Below, one piece after another: positions 1 through 6,178 of a stretch of DNA of 6,705 nucleotides. Source of the DNA: Vulcanococcus sp. SFB_649D_100_25 (GTDB taxonomy: Bacteria > Cyanobacteriota > Cyanobacteriia > PCC-6307 > Cyanobiaceae); contig JAURGL010000094.1 in the NCBI GenBank assembly GCA_030833825.1, forward strand, positions 1 to 6,705, read 5' to 3'. The translations under genes and the position numbers were made by a program. Below the pieces are notes generated by a model, which did no database searches, was not told where the DNA came from, and worked only from the letters and a program-made list of their open reading frames with translations. The first letter of the stretch is position 1; each line of letters begins with the position of its first letter.

Positions 1-101
1 CGCGCTACCGCACCGGTGTGCTGGGCAAATACGCCCGCCTGGTGAGCTCGAGCAGCAAAGGGGCCGTGACGGACCAGGCGGAACTCACGGCGACTCGCTG
101 A
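1..101 (+). CDS. ilvD: Dihydroxy-acid dehydratase, C-terminal end (partial)
   Basis: Only the last 32 codons are present, read in the frame starting at base 3 and ending at TGA 99-101. The visible peptide begins RYRTGVLGKYARLVSSSSKG and continues with AVTD. The run GVL.KYA.LVSS..KGAVTD is the usual C-terminus of cyanobacterial IlvD, recognised from memory. The enzyme is an Fe-S protein that dehydrates 2,3-dihydroxy acids to 2-keto acids in isoleucine and valine synthesis, in the cytosol. The cluster-binding cysteines lie upstream, outside the window. It is the only + strand gene here. It converges on the small - strand gene, whose stop codon lies inside the ilvD coding sequence (17 bp overlap). 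The alternative, that this is an unrelated short ORF, is unlikely given the motif match. Confidence 0.85.
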   Translation, partial: RYRTGVLGKYARLVSSSSKGAVTDQAELTATR

Positions 102-507
102 CCAGGAAGGCGCGGATCCGCCGGCAAAGGGCTTCAAGCGGGGCCCCATCCGGCGGCCTCTCGCAGCGTTCACCGCTGACGGCCTGCATCCAGACCGGAT
201 GGCTGCCATGCCACAGCAGGGGAGCCTGCTCATCGCTCACAAAGCTGAGCATCAAATTGAGATCGTCTCCACTGCGGTAGATCTCGAGCTCCAAATCCCG
301 CTCGCTGAGGCGCACGCCCTGCGCATCACGCGCCTCGATCAGCACGACGCAATCGCTGCAATCGCCAATCGTGGTGGGGGGCTCACCACTGAAGCGGAGG
401 GCATGGCGATAGGGCTTCAGGCACAGGTCGGCCGCTTTCGCCAGATCCGCAAGAAAGGGATCCAGCGGACCCTCGAAATCATCGATCGAGACGGAAGAGA
501 GATCCAT
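85..507 (-). CDS. Conserved-looking hypothetical protein, 140 aa
   Basis: I do not recognise a family. The product is 140 residues, probably soluble and cytosolic: there is no signal peptide, membrane segment or long coiled coil. The N-terminal 27 residues are acidic (DLSSVSIDDFEG and following). The middle alternates charged and hydrophobic residues as in a beta-rich fold. A CSDC pair sits at residues 50-53, with further cysteines at 29, 115 and 128, but they do not form an obvious metal-binding pattern. A Trp-rich piece, LLWHGSHPVWMQ, lies at 97-108. The start is ATG 507-505, preceded by GAGGGGG, a good ribosome binding site that begins within the stop codon of the CIA30 gene. The gap to that gene is 7 nt, so it is probably the last gene of the gnd-pgl operon. 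Its stop codon lies inside the 3' end of ilvD. That it is real rests on operon position, ribosome binding site and ordinary composition; no function is inferred. Confidence 0.72.
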   Translation of the reverse strand: MDLSSVSIDDFEGPLDPFLADLAKAADLCLKPYRHALRFSGEPPTTIGDCSDCVVLIEARDAQGVRLSERDLELEIYRSGDDLNLMLSFVSDEQAPLLWHGSHPVWMQAVSGERCERPPDGAPLEALCRRIRAFLVSESP

Positions 508-516
508 CGCCCCCTC
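508..516 (-). promoter_or_regulatory. Ribosome binding site of the 140-aa gene, overlapping the upstream stop
   Basis: On the - strand the sequence reads TGAGGGGGCG followed by ATG. The GAGG core starts inside the TGA stop of the CIA30 gene, which suits termination-reinitiation coupling. It is one of the clearest Shine-Dalgarno sequences in the window and fixes the start at 507. Confidence 0.55.
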
Positions 517-1063
517 AGACGACCGCCCGGATCGAACGGATCAGGAAGCGCAGCTCCCCTGGACGGAAACCGGGGTTGCGGCCACCTCGATCTCCAAATT
601 TGGAGTGCAGGATCTGCAACCTGGTGACACGAGCTGGATCGAAGCGAACAGGCAGTCCAACCGGGGTCGCCCGCACACTCGGGGATAGGCGATTGAAGGG
701 GATCGTCACCAGGGAGGAGCCATGGCTGCGGGTGGAGAACTCAGCCACCCAACGCAGACCGCCAGGGATCAATTCCGTGAGGCCAGCAACCCCATCGCGG
801 CAGGCCACGGCGAGCTTGTAGCGGCGGCCGTCACCATCGAGCTCCAGCTCCAGGGCTCCATAGGCCGAGAGATCGAGGGGTGGTGCAAACACCGGTGAGC
901 GGCAACTGACGAAGCCGCCACCCTCCGGCTCCACGACCGCCTCCATCAGCAGGCCCTCCGGGGTGACACGGCAGTCGCCCTGGCTGCGCCCTCCCATGAT
1001 CGTGTCGTTCAACGGCTCCCAGCGATCAAACGATGCGCCCGCAGCCACCTCTAGGGGTTGCAT
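515..1063 (-). CDS. CIA30-domain protein (complex I intermediate-associated protein 30 family)
   Basis: The product is 182 residues from ATG 1063-1061. It matches the CIA30 fold (named for mitochondrial complex I assembly factor NDUFAF1; galactose-binding-like beta sandwich) along nearly its whole length. NDTIMGGRS at residues 19-27 corresponds to the family's ND..MGG.S signature. GGGFVSCRS at 48-56 corresponds to the GGF.S.R block. The end FRPGELRFLIRSIRAVV matches the usual closing strand with its SI.A pattern. There is no signal peptide or membrane span. In cyanobacteria the role of free-standing CIA30 proteins is not established; a link to NDH-1 assembly is only an inference from the name. 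A TTG codon at 1069-1067 would add two residues and overlap the pgl stop as TTGA. ATG is preferred, although its ribosome binding site is weak. It lies 2 nt after pgl and 7 nt before the next gene, so it is probably co-transcribed with gnd and pgl. Confidence 0.85.
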   Translation of the reverse strand: MQPLEVAAGASFDRWEPLNDTIMGGRSQGDCRVTPEGLLMEAVVEPEGGGFVSCRSPVFAPPLDLSAYGALELELDGDGRRYKLAVACRDGVAGLTELIPGGLRWVAEFSTRSHGSSLVTIPFNRLSPSVRATPVGLPVRFDPARVTRLQILHSKFGDRGGRNPGFRPGELRFLIRSIRAVV

Positions 1064-1065
1064 CG

Positions 1066-1779
1066 TCAAGGGCGTCCCACGGCGTCCGCATCCGCCAGCA
1101 CCAGGATCGGTGCGTGGGGCTGAACCAATTTCGCCGGGGTCCGCTCGGCTGACTCGTTGGGATCGAGGAGACGTTGCAGGGCCTCCCGCTTCGCGGCGCC
1201 GCTCACCAGGAAGATCACCTGGCGCGCCGCACTCAGCACCGGTGCCGTCAAGGTGATGCGCTCGAGACCTTTACCGCGACCGATGGTCGTGGAGCGATCG
1301 CGCACGCCGGGGGCCTCGGTCCCCGGGAAGAGGGAGGCGGTGTGGCCGTCATCACCCAGACCGAGAACCATCAGATCAAAGATCGGAGGATCTCCGCTGC
1401 AGACCCGCTGCAGGATGCCCGCAAATGCATCGGCACTGGCTTCCGGGCTTGGCAGGCTCACGGTGGGCACCGCATGAAAAGCGGCGCGGGACCCAGGCCC
1501 GGGCTGCATCAGCGTCTCACGCAGCATCCGGGCATTGCTGGAGCTGTCCTCGGGATCCACCCAGCGCTCATCACCGAGAAACACATCGACGCGCTCCCAT
1601 GGCAGGTGCTCCTGACCCAGTAGGGCGTAGGCCCGGGCGGGGGTGGTCCCACCGGAGAGGGCCATCTGGGCGCGATCGCGTTGATCCAGTGCCAGATCGA
1701 GGTGAGAGGCAATGGTCTGGGCAGCGATCCGAGCCAGATCTTCAGCTGTTGCCGCCTGTTCGAGTCGGTAGGTGGTCAT
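1066..1779 (-). CDS. pgl: 6-phosphogluconolactonase
   Basis: The enzyme hydrolyses 6-phosphoglucono-delta-lactone to 6-phosphogluconate, step two of the oxidative pentose phosphate pathway, in the cytosol. The product is 237 residues, normal for the DevB/SOL-type lactonase family (glucosamine-6-phosphate isomerase-like fold). Visible motifs are SGGTTP (42-47, phosphate-binding loop), FLGDERWV (67-74), and GLGDDGHTASLFPGT (140-154), the family's catalytic-region signature. LTAPVLSAARQVIFLVSG (177-194) is the usual core strand. The C-terminus is ILVLADADA where relatives often have a WLLD-type sequence, a mild divergence. The start chosen is ATG 1779-1777, 10 nt after the gnd stop, with GGA about 8 nt upstream. 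An in-frame GTG at 1818 would add 13 residues and overlap gnd, and looks unlikely. Its product is the substrate of the adjacent gnd. Glucosamine-6-phosphate deaminase is the main look-alike, but DGHTASLFP favours the lactonase. Confidence 0.95.
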   Translation of the reverse strand: MTTYRLEQAATAEDLARIAAQTIASHLDLALDQRDRAQMALSGGTTPARAYALLGQEHLPWERVDVFLGDERWVDPEDSSSNARMLRETLMQPGPGSRAAFHAVPTVSLPSPEASADAFAGILQRVCSGDPPIFDLMVLGLGDDGHTASLFPGTEAPGVRDRSTTIGRGKGLERITLTAPVLSAARQVIFLVSGAAKREALQRLLDPNESAERTPAKLVQPHAPILVLADADAVGRP

Positions 1780-1789
1780 GGGTGTTCCG

Positions 1790-3208
1790 TCAGTCCAACC
1801 ATTCGGTGTGGAATGCACCGTCCATGTCGACCCGCTCGTAGGTGTGCGAGCCGAAGCAATCGCGCATGGCCTGAACCAGGTTCTGGGGCAACCGGCCGGT
1901 GCGGTAGCTGTTGATGTAGTCCAGGGTGCTGCTCAGGCAGGGCACGGGAATCCCGGCCTCTGCAGCTCCGGCCACCACAGCGGACAAGCCGGGAAGGCGG
2001 CGGTTGACCTGCTCGGCAAACCAGGGATCGATCAGAAGATTGACCAGCTGCGGATTGACGTTGAAGGCGTCCTGGATCCGCTTGAGCAGACGGGCACGGA
2101 TGATGCAACCACCCTTCCAGATCTGGGCGATCGAGGGCATGTTGAGGTTGTAGTTGTGCTCCGCAGAGGCGATCCGCAGCAACTCCATGCCCTGGGCATA
2201 ACTGGCCATGCAGGCCAGCACGACGGCATCCATCAACGGGGCCATCCCATCAGCGGGGGTACCGAGGTTGAAGGGTTTCACCGCCGGGCCCCGCAGGATG
2301 CCTTCGGCGTTGGTGCGCTGGGACTTCATGGAGCTCAGCACACGGGCATTGAGTGCTGCGTCGATCGTGGGAACAGGAGCCCCCATCTCTAGGGCGCTCA
2401 CCACGGTCCAAAGGCCAGTCCCCTTCTGGCCGGCTTTGTCGACGATCTTCTCCACCAAGTCACTGCCATCGCTTGGGTCCTTGGTCCGCAGGCAGATCTC
2501 GGTGATCTCCACGAGGTAGGAGGCCAATTCCTCAGTGCTGTTCCAGTGGCCAAACACGTCGGCCATCTGGGTCCCGTTGAGACCGCCGACCCGCTTCATC
2601 AGGTCATAGGCCTCCGCCAGGATCTGCTCAATCCCGTATTCGATGCCGTTGTGAACGGTCTTGACGAAGTGCCCTGAGCCTCCGGGACCGATGTAGGTCA
2701 CACAGGGGCCGTCTTCCACCTGGGCGGCCATCTTGCAGACCAGGCTCTCGATCGCGTCGTAGGAGGCCTTGGTGCCGCCGGGCATCATGCTCGGACCTTC
2801 GAGGGCACCTTTGGCGCCACCGGAGACGCCCATGCCGATGTAGCCGAAGCTTTTGCTCTCCAGCTCGGCGACGCGGCGCTCGGTGTCGTGATATTCGGAG
2901 TTCCCTCCATCGATCAGCAGATCACCCGCTTCGAGGTAGGGGGAAATCTCCTGAATCACCGCATCGACGGCCGCACCGGCCTTGACCATCATCAAGATGC
3001 GACGCGGATGCTGCAGCTTGCTGACGAAGTCTTCAATGGTGGTGGAGCCGACGATGTTCTTGCCCGCTCCAAGGCCAGAGAGGAATTCCTCGGTCTTGGC
3101 GTAGGTGCGGTTGTAGACAACGCTGGAGAAGCCATTTCGCTCGGCGTTCAGAACGAGGTTCTCCCCCATCACACCCAGGCCGATCAAGCCGAAATGCGCC
3201 TTGTCCAT
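1790..3208 (-). CDS. gnd: 6-phosphogluconate dehydrogenase (decarboxylating, NADP+)
   Basis: The enzyme converts 6-phosphogluconate and NADP+ to ribulose 5-phosphate, CO2 and NADPH in the oxidative pentose phosphate pathway, a cytosolic homodimer. The product is 472 residues, the full length of the long bacterial form. An N-terminal Rossmann domain carries GLGVMG (10-15). NRT at 33-35 fits binding of the NADP 2'-phosphate. DGGNSEYHDTERR (100-112) and GVSGG (127-131) line the substrate site. The catalytic segment HFVKTVHNGIEYG has Lys183, His186, Asn187 and Glu190 in their expected places. The C-terminal all-helical domain includes DKAGQKGTGLWT and ends with the FGSHTYER substrate-binding tail, so all key residues are intact. 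The start is ATG 3208-3206, matching the family N-terminus. A TTG at 3268 would add 20 atypical residues. No strong ribosome binding site is visible. It is the first gene after the glgC terminator and leads the gnd-pgl-CIA30-unknown block. Confidence 0.98.
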   Translation of the reverse strand: MDKAHFGLIGLGVMGENLVLNAERNGFSSVVYNRTYAKTEEFLSGLGAGKNIVGSTTIEDFVSKLQHPRRILMMVKAGAAVDAVIQEISPYLEAGDLLIDGGNSEYHDTERRVAELESKSFGYIGMGVSGGAKGALEGPSMMPGGTKASYDAIESLVCKMAAQVEDGPCVTYIGPGGSGHFVKTVHNGIEYGIEQILAEAYDLMKRVGGLNGTQMADVFGHWNSTEELASYLVEITEICLRTKDPSDGSDLVEKIVDKAGQKGTGLWTVVSALEMGAPVPTIDAALNARVLSSMKSQRTNAEGILRGPAVKPFNLGTPADGMAPLMDAVVLACMASYAQGMELLRIASAEHNYNLNMPSIAQIWKGGCIIRARLLKRIQDAFNVNPQLVNLLIDPWFAEQVNRRLPGLSAVVAGAAEAGIPVPCLSSTLDYINSYRTGRLPQNLVQAMRDCFGSHTYERVDMDGAFHTEWLD

Positions 3209-3314
3209 GAAGCGTTCGCCATGCCACTGCAGCCAGTGTGACCGGCGGCAGTCGCTTCGAACAATCAAATGGGGAAACAGTGAAACAGTCCCTCAGGGGG
3301 ACCAACGCAAGACC
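3209..3314 (-). promoter_or_regulatory. Probable gnd leader/promoter region
   Basis: About 105 bp lie between the T-rich tail of the glgC terminator and the gnd start codon. A promoter for the gnd operon is expected here because the upstream gene ends in a terminator. I cannot pick a convincing -35/-10 pair. Visible structure includes a tandem direct repeat GAAACAGT at 3274-3281 and 3282-3289 on the + strand. Next to it is a small inverted repeat, GTCCC (3288-3292) and GGGAC (3298-3302), with a 5-nt loop. Either could be an operator or chance. The assignment rests on position, not on a recognised promoter. Confidence 0.35.
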
Positions 3315-3351
3315 AAAACAAATCCCCACCAGAGCGGGCTCCGGTGGGGAT
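3313..3351 (-). terminator. Rho-independent terminator of glgC
   Basis: A 13-bp stem with one mismatch lies at 3322-3334 and 3339-3351 (core arms TCCCCACCAGAG and CTCCGGTGGGGA on the + strand), with a 4-nt loop CGGG. In the direction of glgC transcription the hairpin is followed by TTGTTTTGG, a T-rich tail. The structure begins 25 nt after the glgC TAA stop. On the opposite strand it is followed by GGGAAGGG, so it works only for - strand transcription. It separates glgC from the gnd operon. Confidence 0.88.
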
Positions 3352-3376
3352 GGGAAGGGTCGTTTTAGATCAACCC

Positions 3377-4672
3377 TTAGATCACCGTTCCATCGGCGAT
3401 GGACGCGTTCTTCACGACAACCACGATGCCGTTGCGGATGTAAAAACCAAGCTCGGGTCGATCGGCCTCTTCGACGTGATCCTTGTTGACGATGGTCACG
3501 TTGCGGCCGATGCGGGCGTTCTTGTCGAGGATGGCCCGCTTCACGGTGGTGCCGCGACCCACACCGACCGGAGTCCCACCTCGCTCCCTGAGCACCAGGC
3601 GTTCATCACTGGATTCAAAGAAGTCGTTGCCCATCACAAGGGTGTCCTGCAGAACACACTCGTCCTCGACCCTGGAGCGGACACCGAGAACGCAGTGGTG
3701 GATGCTGCAGCTCTTGATGATCGAACCTTCGCCAATGATCGACTGGGTGACCTGCGAATCCAGCATCTTGCTGGGGGGCAGGTAGCGGGGACGGGTGTAG
3801 ATGGGGAAAGATTCGTCGTAGAAGGAGAAGGCGGGGTTCGGCTGATCGGTGAGGGCCAGGTTGGCCTCATAGAAAGCCCCGATGGTCCCGATGTCCTCCC
3901 AGTAATCATCAAAGAGGTAGCTCTGGAGATGGTCGCCGCGGTTGAGGGCGGCAGGGATCAGCTCCTTGCCGAAGTCGGTTGCCGTGGGGTTCGTCGCCAG
4001 CAGATCAAACAGGGTCTCGCGGCTGAAGACATAGATCCCCATCGAGGCCAGATAGGGCCGTTTCTGGGCCTCCTCAGGTGAGAGCCCGAGGCGGGAGGTG
4101 TCCACCCACATCTGCTGAAGGGCCTCTCCCTTTGGCTTTTCGCGGAACTCCTGGATGCGGCCCTGCTCATTGGTGTGCATCAGACCGAAGGCTTCGGCCT
4201 GGGCTGCATCAACCGGGAGCGCCCCGATGCTGATCTGCGCGCCGGTCTGAATGTGGTGGTTGACGAAGGCCCCGTAATCCATCCGGTACAGCTGGTCGCC
4301 AGAGAGGATCAGGTAGTGGTCAACGTCCCACTCCTGGAACAACCACTGGTATTTGCGAACCGCATCGGCAGTGCCCTCAAACCAGCTGGGGCTGTCAGGG
4401 GTCTGCTGGGCGGCCAGCACTTCGACAAAGCCCTGCCCGAAGCCACTGGAGAGGTTGTAGCTCTGGGTGAGATGTCGGTTCAGTGATGCACTGTTGAACT
4501 GAGTCAACACGTACATCTTGTTGATTTCCGAGTTGATGCAATTACTGATCGGAATATCAATCAATCGGTACTTACCAGCCAGCGGCACAGCTGGCTTGGC
4601 GCGCATCTTCGTCAGGGGGTACAGGCGGGTTCCTGCTCCCCCGCCGAGAATGATGGCCAGAACGCGCTTCAT
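3377..4672 (-). CDS. glgC: Glucose-1-phosphate adenylyltransferase (ADP-glucose pyrophosphorylase)
   Basis: The enzyme makes ADP-glucose and pyrophosphate from glucose 1-phosphate and ATP, the first committed step of glycogen synthesis; it is a cytosolic homotetramer. At 431 residues it is full length. The N-terminal nucleotidyltransferase domain carries GGGAGTRLYPLT (10-21), GTADAVRK (100-107), SGDQLY with Asp126 (124-129) and FREKPK (176-181, glucose-1-phosphate-binding lysine region). The C-terminal left-handed beta-helix domain holds hexapeptide-like repeats from about residue 310. The two lysines that bind the activator 3-phosphoglycerate in the Anabaena enzyme (K382 and K419) have counterparts at 384 (DKNARIG) and 421 (VVVVKNASI), with the same spacing. 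Activation by 3-PGA and inhibition by phosphate are therefore expected. The start is ATG 4672-4670 with AGGGAG upstream. That site lies in a hairpin arm, suggesting translational control. hemA is 112 bp upstream, and a strong terminator follows. Confidence 0.98.
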   Translation of the reverse strand: MKRVLAIILGGGAGTRLYPLTKMRAKPAVPLAGKYRLIDIPISNCINSEINKMYVLTQFNSASLNRHLTQSYNLSSGFGQGFVEVLAAQQTPDSPSWFEGTADAVRKYQWLFQEWDVDHYLILSGDQLYRMDYGAFVNHHIQTGAQISIGALPVDAAQAEAFGLMHTNEQGRIQEFREKPKGEALQQMWVDTSRLGLSPEEAQKRPYLASMGIYVFSRETLFDLLATNPTATDFGKELIPAALNRGDHLQSYLFDDYWEDIGTIGAFYEANLALTDQPNPAFSFYDESFPIYTRPRYLPPSKMLDSQVTQSIIGEGSIIKSCSIHHCVLGVRSRVEDECVLQDTLVMGNDFFESSDERLVLRERGGTPVGVGRGTTVKRAILDKNARIGRNVTIVNKDHVEEADRPELGFYIRNGIVVVVKNASIADGTVI

Positions 4673-4676
4673 GGCT

Positions 4677-4704
4677 GTCTCCCTGATCTCAAAAGCAGGG
4701 AGAC
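4677..4704 (-). promoter_or_regulatory. glgC leader hairpin covering the ribosome binding site
   Basis: A perfect 9-bp inverted repeat lies at 4677-4685 (GTCTCCCTG on the + strand) and 4696-4704 (CAGGGAGAC), with a 10-nt loop. In glgC mRNA the first arm is GUCUCCCUG and the second is CAGGGAGAC. The second arm contains the Shine-Dalgarno core GGAG, 6 nt before AUG. When folded, the ribosome binding site would be fully paired. No T-rich tail follows, so it is not a terminator. A weaker outer pairing, CGCTT (4712-4708) with AAGCG (4669-4665, codons 2-3), would leave the start codon in an internal loop. The repeat is seen directly; a regulatory role is inferred. Confidence 0.5.
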
Positions 4705-4784
4705 GTTAAGCGATCACATGGGCCGGCAAACGTCTTTTGCTGCAGATTGGCGTGAAAACATGGAGGCCGGCGGGGCAGCGCTGA

Positions 4785-6089
4785 TCAGGCCAACGGATCC
4801 TCGAGCTCAAACAGCTCCTGGAGCACCTTCATCGCCAGGTGACGCTGCTGCCGGGGCTGGGGTGCACGCAGCTTGGTGACAGGGGTGTGAAGGATCTTGT
4901 TGATGATCCCCTTGGTCAGGGCCTCCACCACCTTGCGCTCACGGGCGGACAGATCGGGGCCCATGCGGCTCAGGGCCTTCTGGAGCTCCTGCTCGCGAAT
5001 CTCCTCCAGCTGGGTGCGCAGTCGGTTGGCTACGGGGACCGCCTCCAGGCCATCCCACCACTCCAGAAACTCTTGCCCTTCCTGCTGCAGCAAGCCTTCG
5101 GCTTCAGCTGCGATCTCGCGGCGAGCCTCCTGGTTGCGGGCGACCACCTCCTGCAGGTCATCGACGTCAAAGGAGTCGACGCCGGCGAGGTCAGCCACGT
5201 CAGCTGAGATGTTCCGGGGCACCCCGATATCCACCAGCATCAGGGAGGAGCGGCGGTTGAGCTTGCTCAAACGCTCCGCCGTGATGATCGGGTCATCAGC
5301 TCCGGTGCTGGTGAACACCAGCGAACAGGTGCTCAAGCAGTGGTCGAGATCGCTGAGGGGCCTGCACTGAACGGGCAGGGCAGGGAAATCAGCGGCCATC
5401 AGTTCCGCCCGGGACACCGTGCGGTTGAGAAGCACCACGCCGCGCGCCCCCTTGGCTTGCAGGTGTTGGAGCAGCAACCGCGCCATCCGGCCGGCCCCGA
5501 CCACCGCGATCTGCTCCTGGTCGAGGGGCACCAGGTCATCGACACCGCGGGCCTGGCCCACCTTCAACTGGGCCAGCTCAACAGCTGCTGAACTGATGGA
5601 CACAGCCCCGGTGCCGAGGTTGGTCTCCGATCGCACCCGCTTCCCGGTGCTGACGGCCTGATTCAGCAGGCGATTGAGAATCGGGCCGATGGAGCGATGC
5701 TCCTGCCCGAGGCGAACCATCTTCTTCACCTGGGAGAGGATCTGGCCCTCGCCCAGAACGAGGGAATCCAGTCCGGCCGCCACACGCATCAGGTGTCCGA
5801 CGGCCTCCTCGTGGTGGTAGGCGAACAGGTGCGGGGTCAGTTCCTCGATGTTGAGCCCGGAATGCTCACTGAGAAAGCTCCCCACAGCTGAAACACCCTG
5901 GTCGGGGTGCCGCAACAGGGTGTAGATCTCGAGCCGGTTGCAGGTGCTGAGGATCGATGCTTCCAGCACCTGTTCATCGGCACGAAGACGCTGGAGGGAG
6001 TCCTCCATGCTCTGCTCAGCAATGCTGAGGCGTTCCCGGATCTCGACCGGGGCCGTTCGGTGACTGAGTCCGACGACGGCGATGTGCAT
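4785..6089 (-). CDS. hemA: Glutamyl-tRNA reductase
   Basis: The enzyme reduces glutamyl-tRNA(Glu) with NADPH to glutamate-1-semialdehyde, the first committed step of the C5 route to heme, chlorophyll and phycobilins; it acts in the cytosol as a homodimer. The product is 434 residues, normal for the family. GLSHRTAPVEIRE (7-19) is the N-terminal signature. The catalytic nucleophile is Cys50 in STCNRLEIY (48-56). AAGLDSLVLGEGQI (104-117) lines the active site. The NADPH-binding domain has VVGAGRMA (196-203) and NRT (222-224), then DIGVPRNI (287-294). A spinal helix leads to the C-terminal dimerisation domain (about 350-434). The start ATG 6089-6087 gives the family N-terminus MHIAVVGLSH. A TTG at 6113 would add eight odd residues. 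No strong ribosome binding site is visible. It lies between the glpX terminator and glgC, with no recognisable terminator before glgC. Confidence 0.98.
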   Translation of the reverse strand: MHIAVVGLSHRTAPVEIRERLSIAEQSMEDSLQRLRADEQVLEASILSTCNRLEIYTLLRHPDQGVSAVGSFLSEHSGLNIEELTPHLFAYHHEEAVGHLMRVAAGLDSLVLGEGQILSQVKKMVRLGQEHRSIGPILNRLLNQAVSTGKRVRSETNLGTGAVSISSAAVELAQLKVGQARGVDDLVPLDQEQIAVVGAGRMARLLLQHLQAKGARGVVLLNRTVSRAELMAADFPALPVQCRPLSDLDHCLSTCSLVFTSTGADDPIITAERLSKLNRRSSLMLVDIGVPRNISADVADLAGVDSFDVDDLQEVVARNQEARREIAAEAEGLLQQEGQEFLEWWDGLEAVPVANRLRTQLEEIREQELQKALSRMGPDLSARERKVVEALTKGIINKILHTPVTKLRAPQPRQQRHLAMKVLQELFELEDPLA

Positions 6090-6120
6090 GGACGAGGACC
6101 CTGACGTGCGCAAAGAAACG

Positions 6121-6164
6121 GGAAAACAAGAAGGCCGGGTACCCCTGGAGGAGGACCCGGCCTT
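6121..6164 (-). terminator. Rho-independent terminator of glpX
   Basis: A perfect 10-bp stem, AAGGCCGGGT (6131-6140) and ACCCGGCCTT (6155-6164), encloses a 14-nt loop. It lies 14 nt after the glpX stop codon. In the direction of transcription it is followed by CTTGTTTTCC and a further pyrimidine-rich run. The T-rich tail is close in form to that of the glgC terminator. The hemA start codon is only about 31 nt beyond the tail. Confidence 0.88.
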
Positions 6165-6178
6165 GGTGACCGCAGGGA

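Noticed and set aside
1780..1818. N-terminal extension of pgl to an upstream GTG
   Set aside because: It would overlap the end of gnd by 29 bp and add 13 residues ahead of the normal start. The ATG at 1779 has a plausible ribosome binding site and normal spacing after gnd.
1772..2392. A 206-codon open frame on the + strand opposite gnd
   Set aside because: It is antisense to the conserved C-terminal domain of gnd and has a low-complexity, unrecognisable product. It is best explained as a shadow of gnd codon use.
3209..3268. N-terminal extension of gnd to an upstream TTG
   Set aside because: The 20 extra residues do not resemble the family. MDKAHFGLIGLGVMG at the internal ATG matches the normal 6-phosphogluconate dehydrogenase N-terminus.
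3344..4081. A 245-codon open frame on the + strand opposite glgC
   Set aside because: It lies wholly antisense to glgC, whose motifs are intact. GC-rich coding DNA often leaves the opposite strand open. The peptide shows no family motif, and no ribosome binding site or promoter supports it.
4719..4771. Repeated GGCCGGC in the hemA-glgC gap as a possible terminator for hemA
   Set aside because: The two GCCGGC copies can pair for only 6 bp across a loop of nearly 40 nt, and no T-rich tail follows on the - strand. This is too weak to call a terminator.
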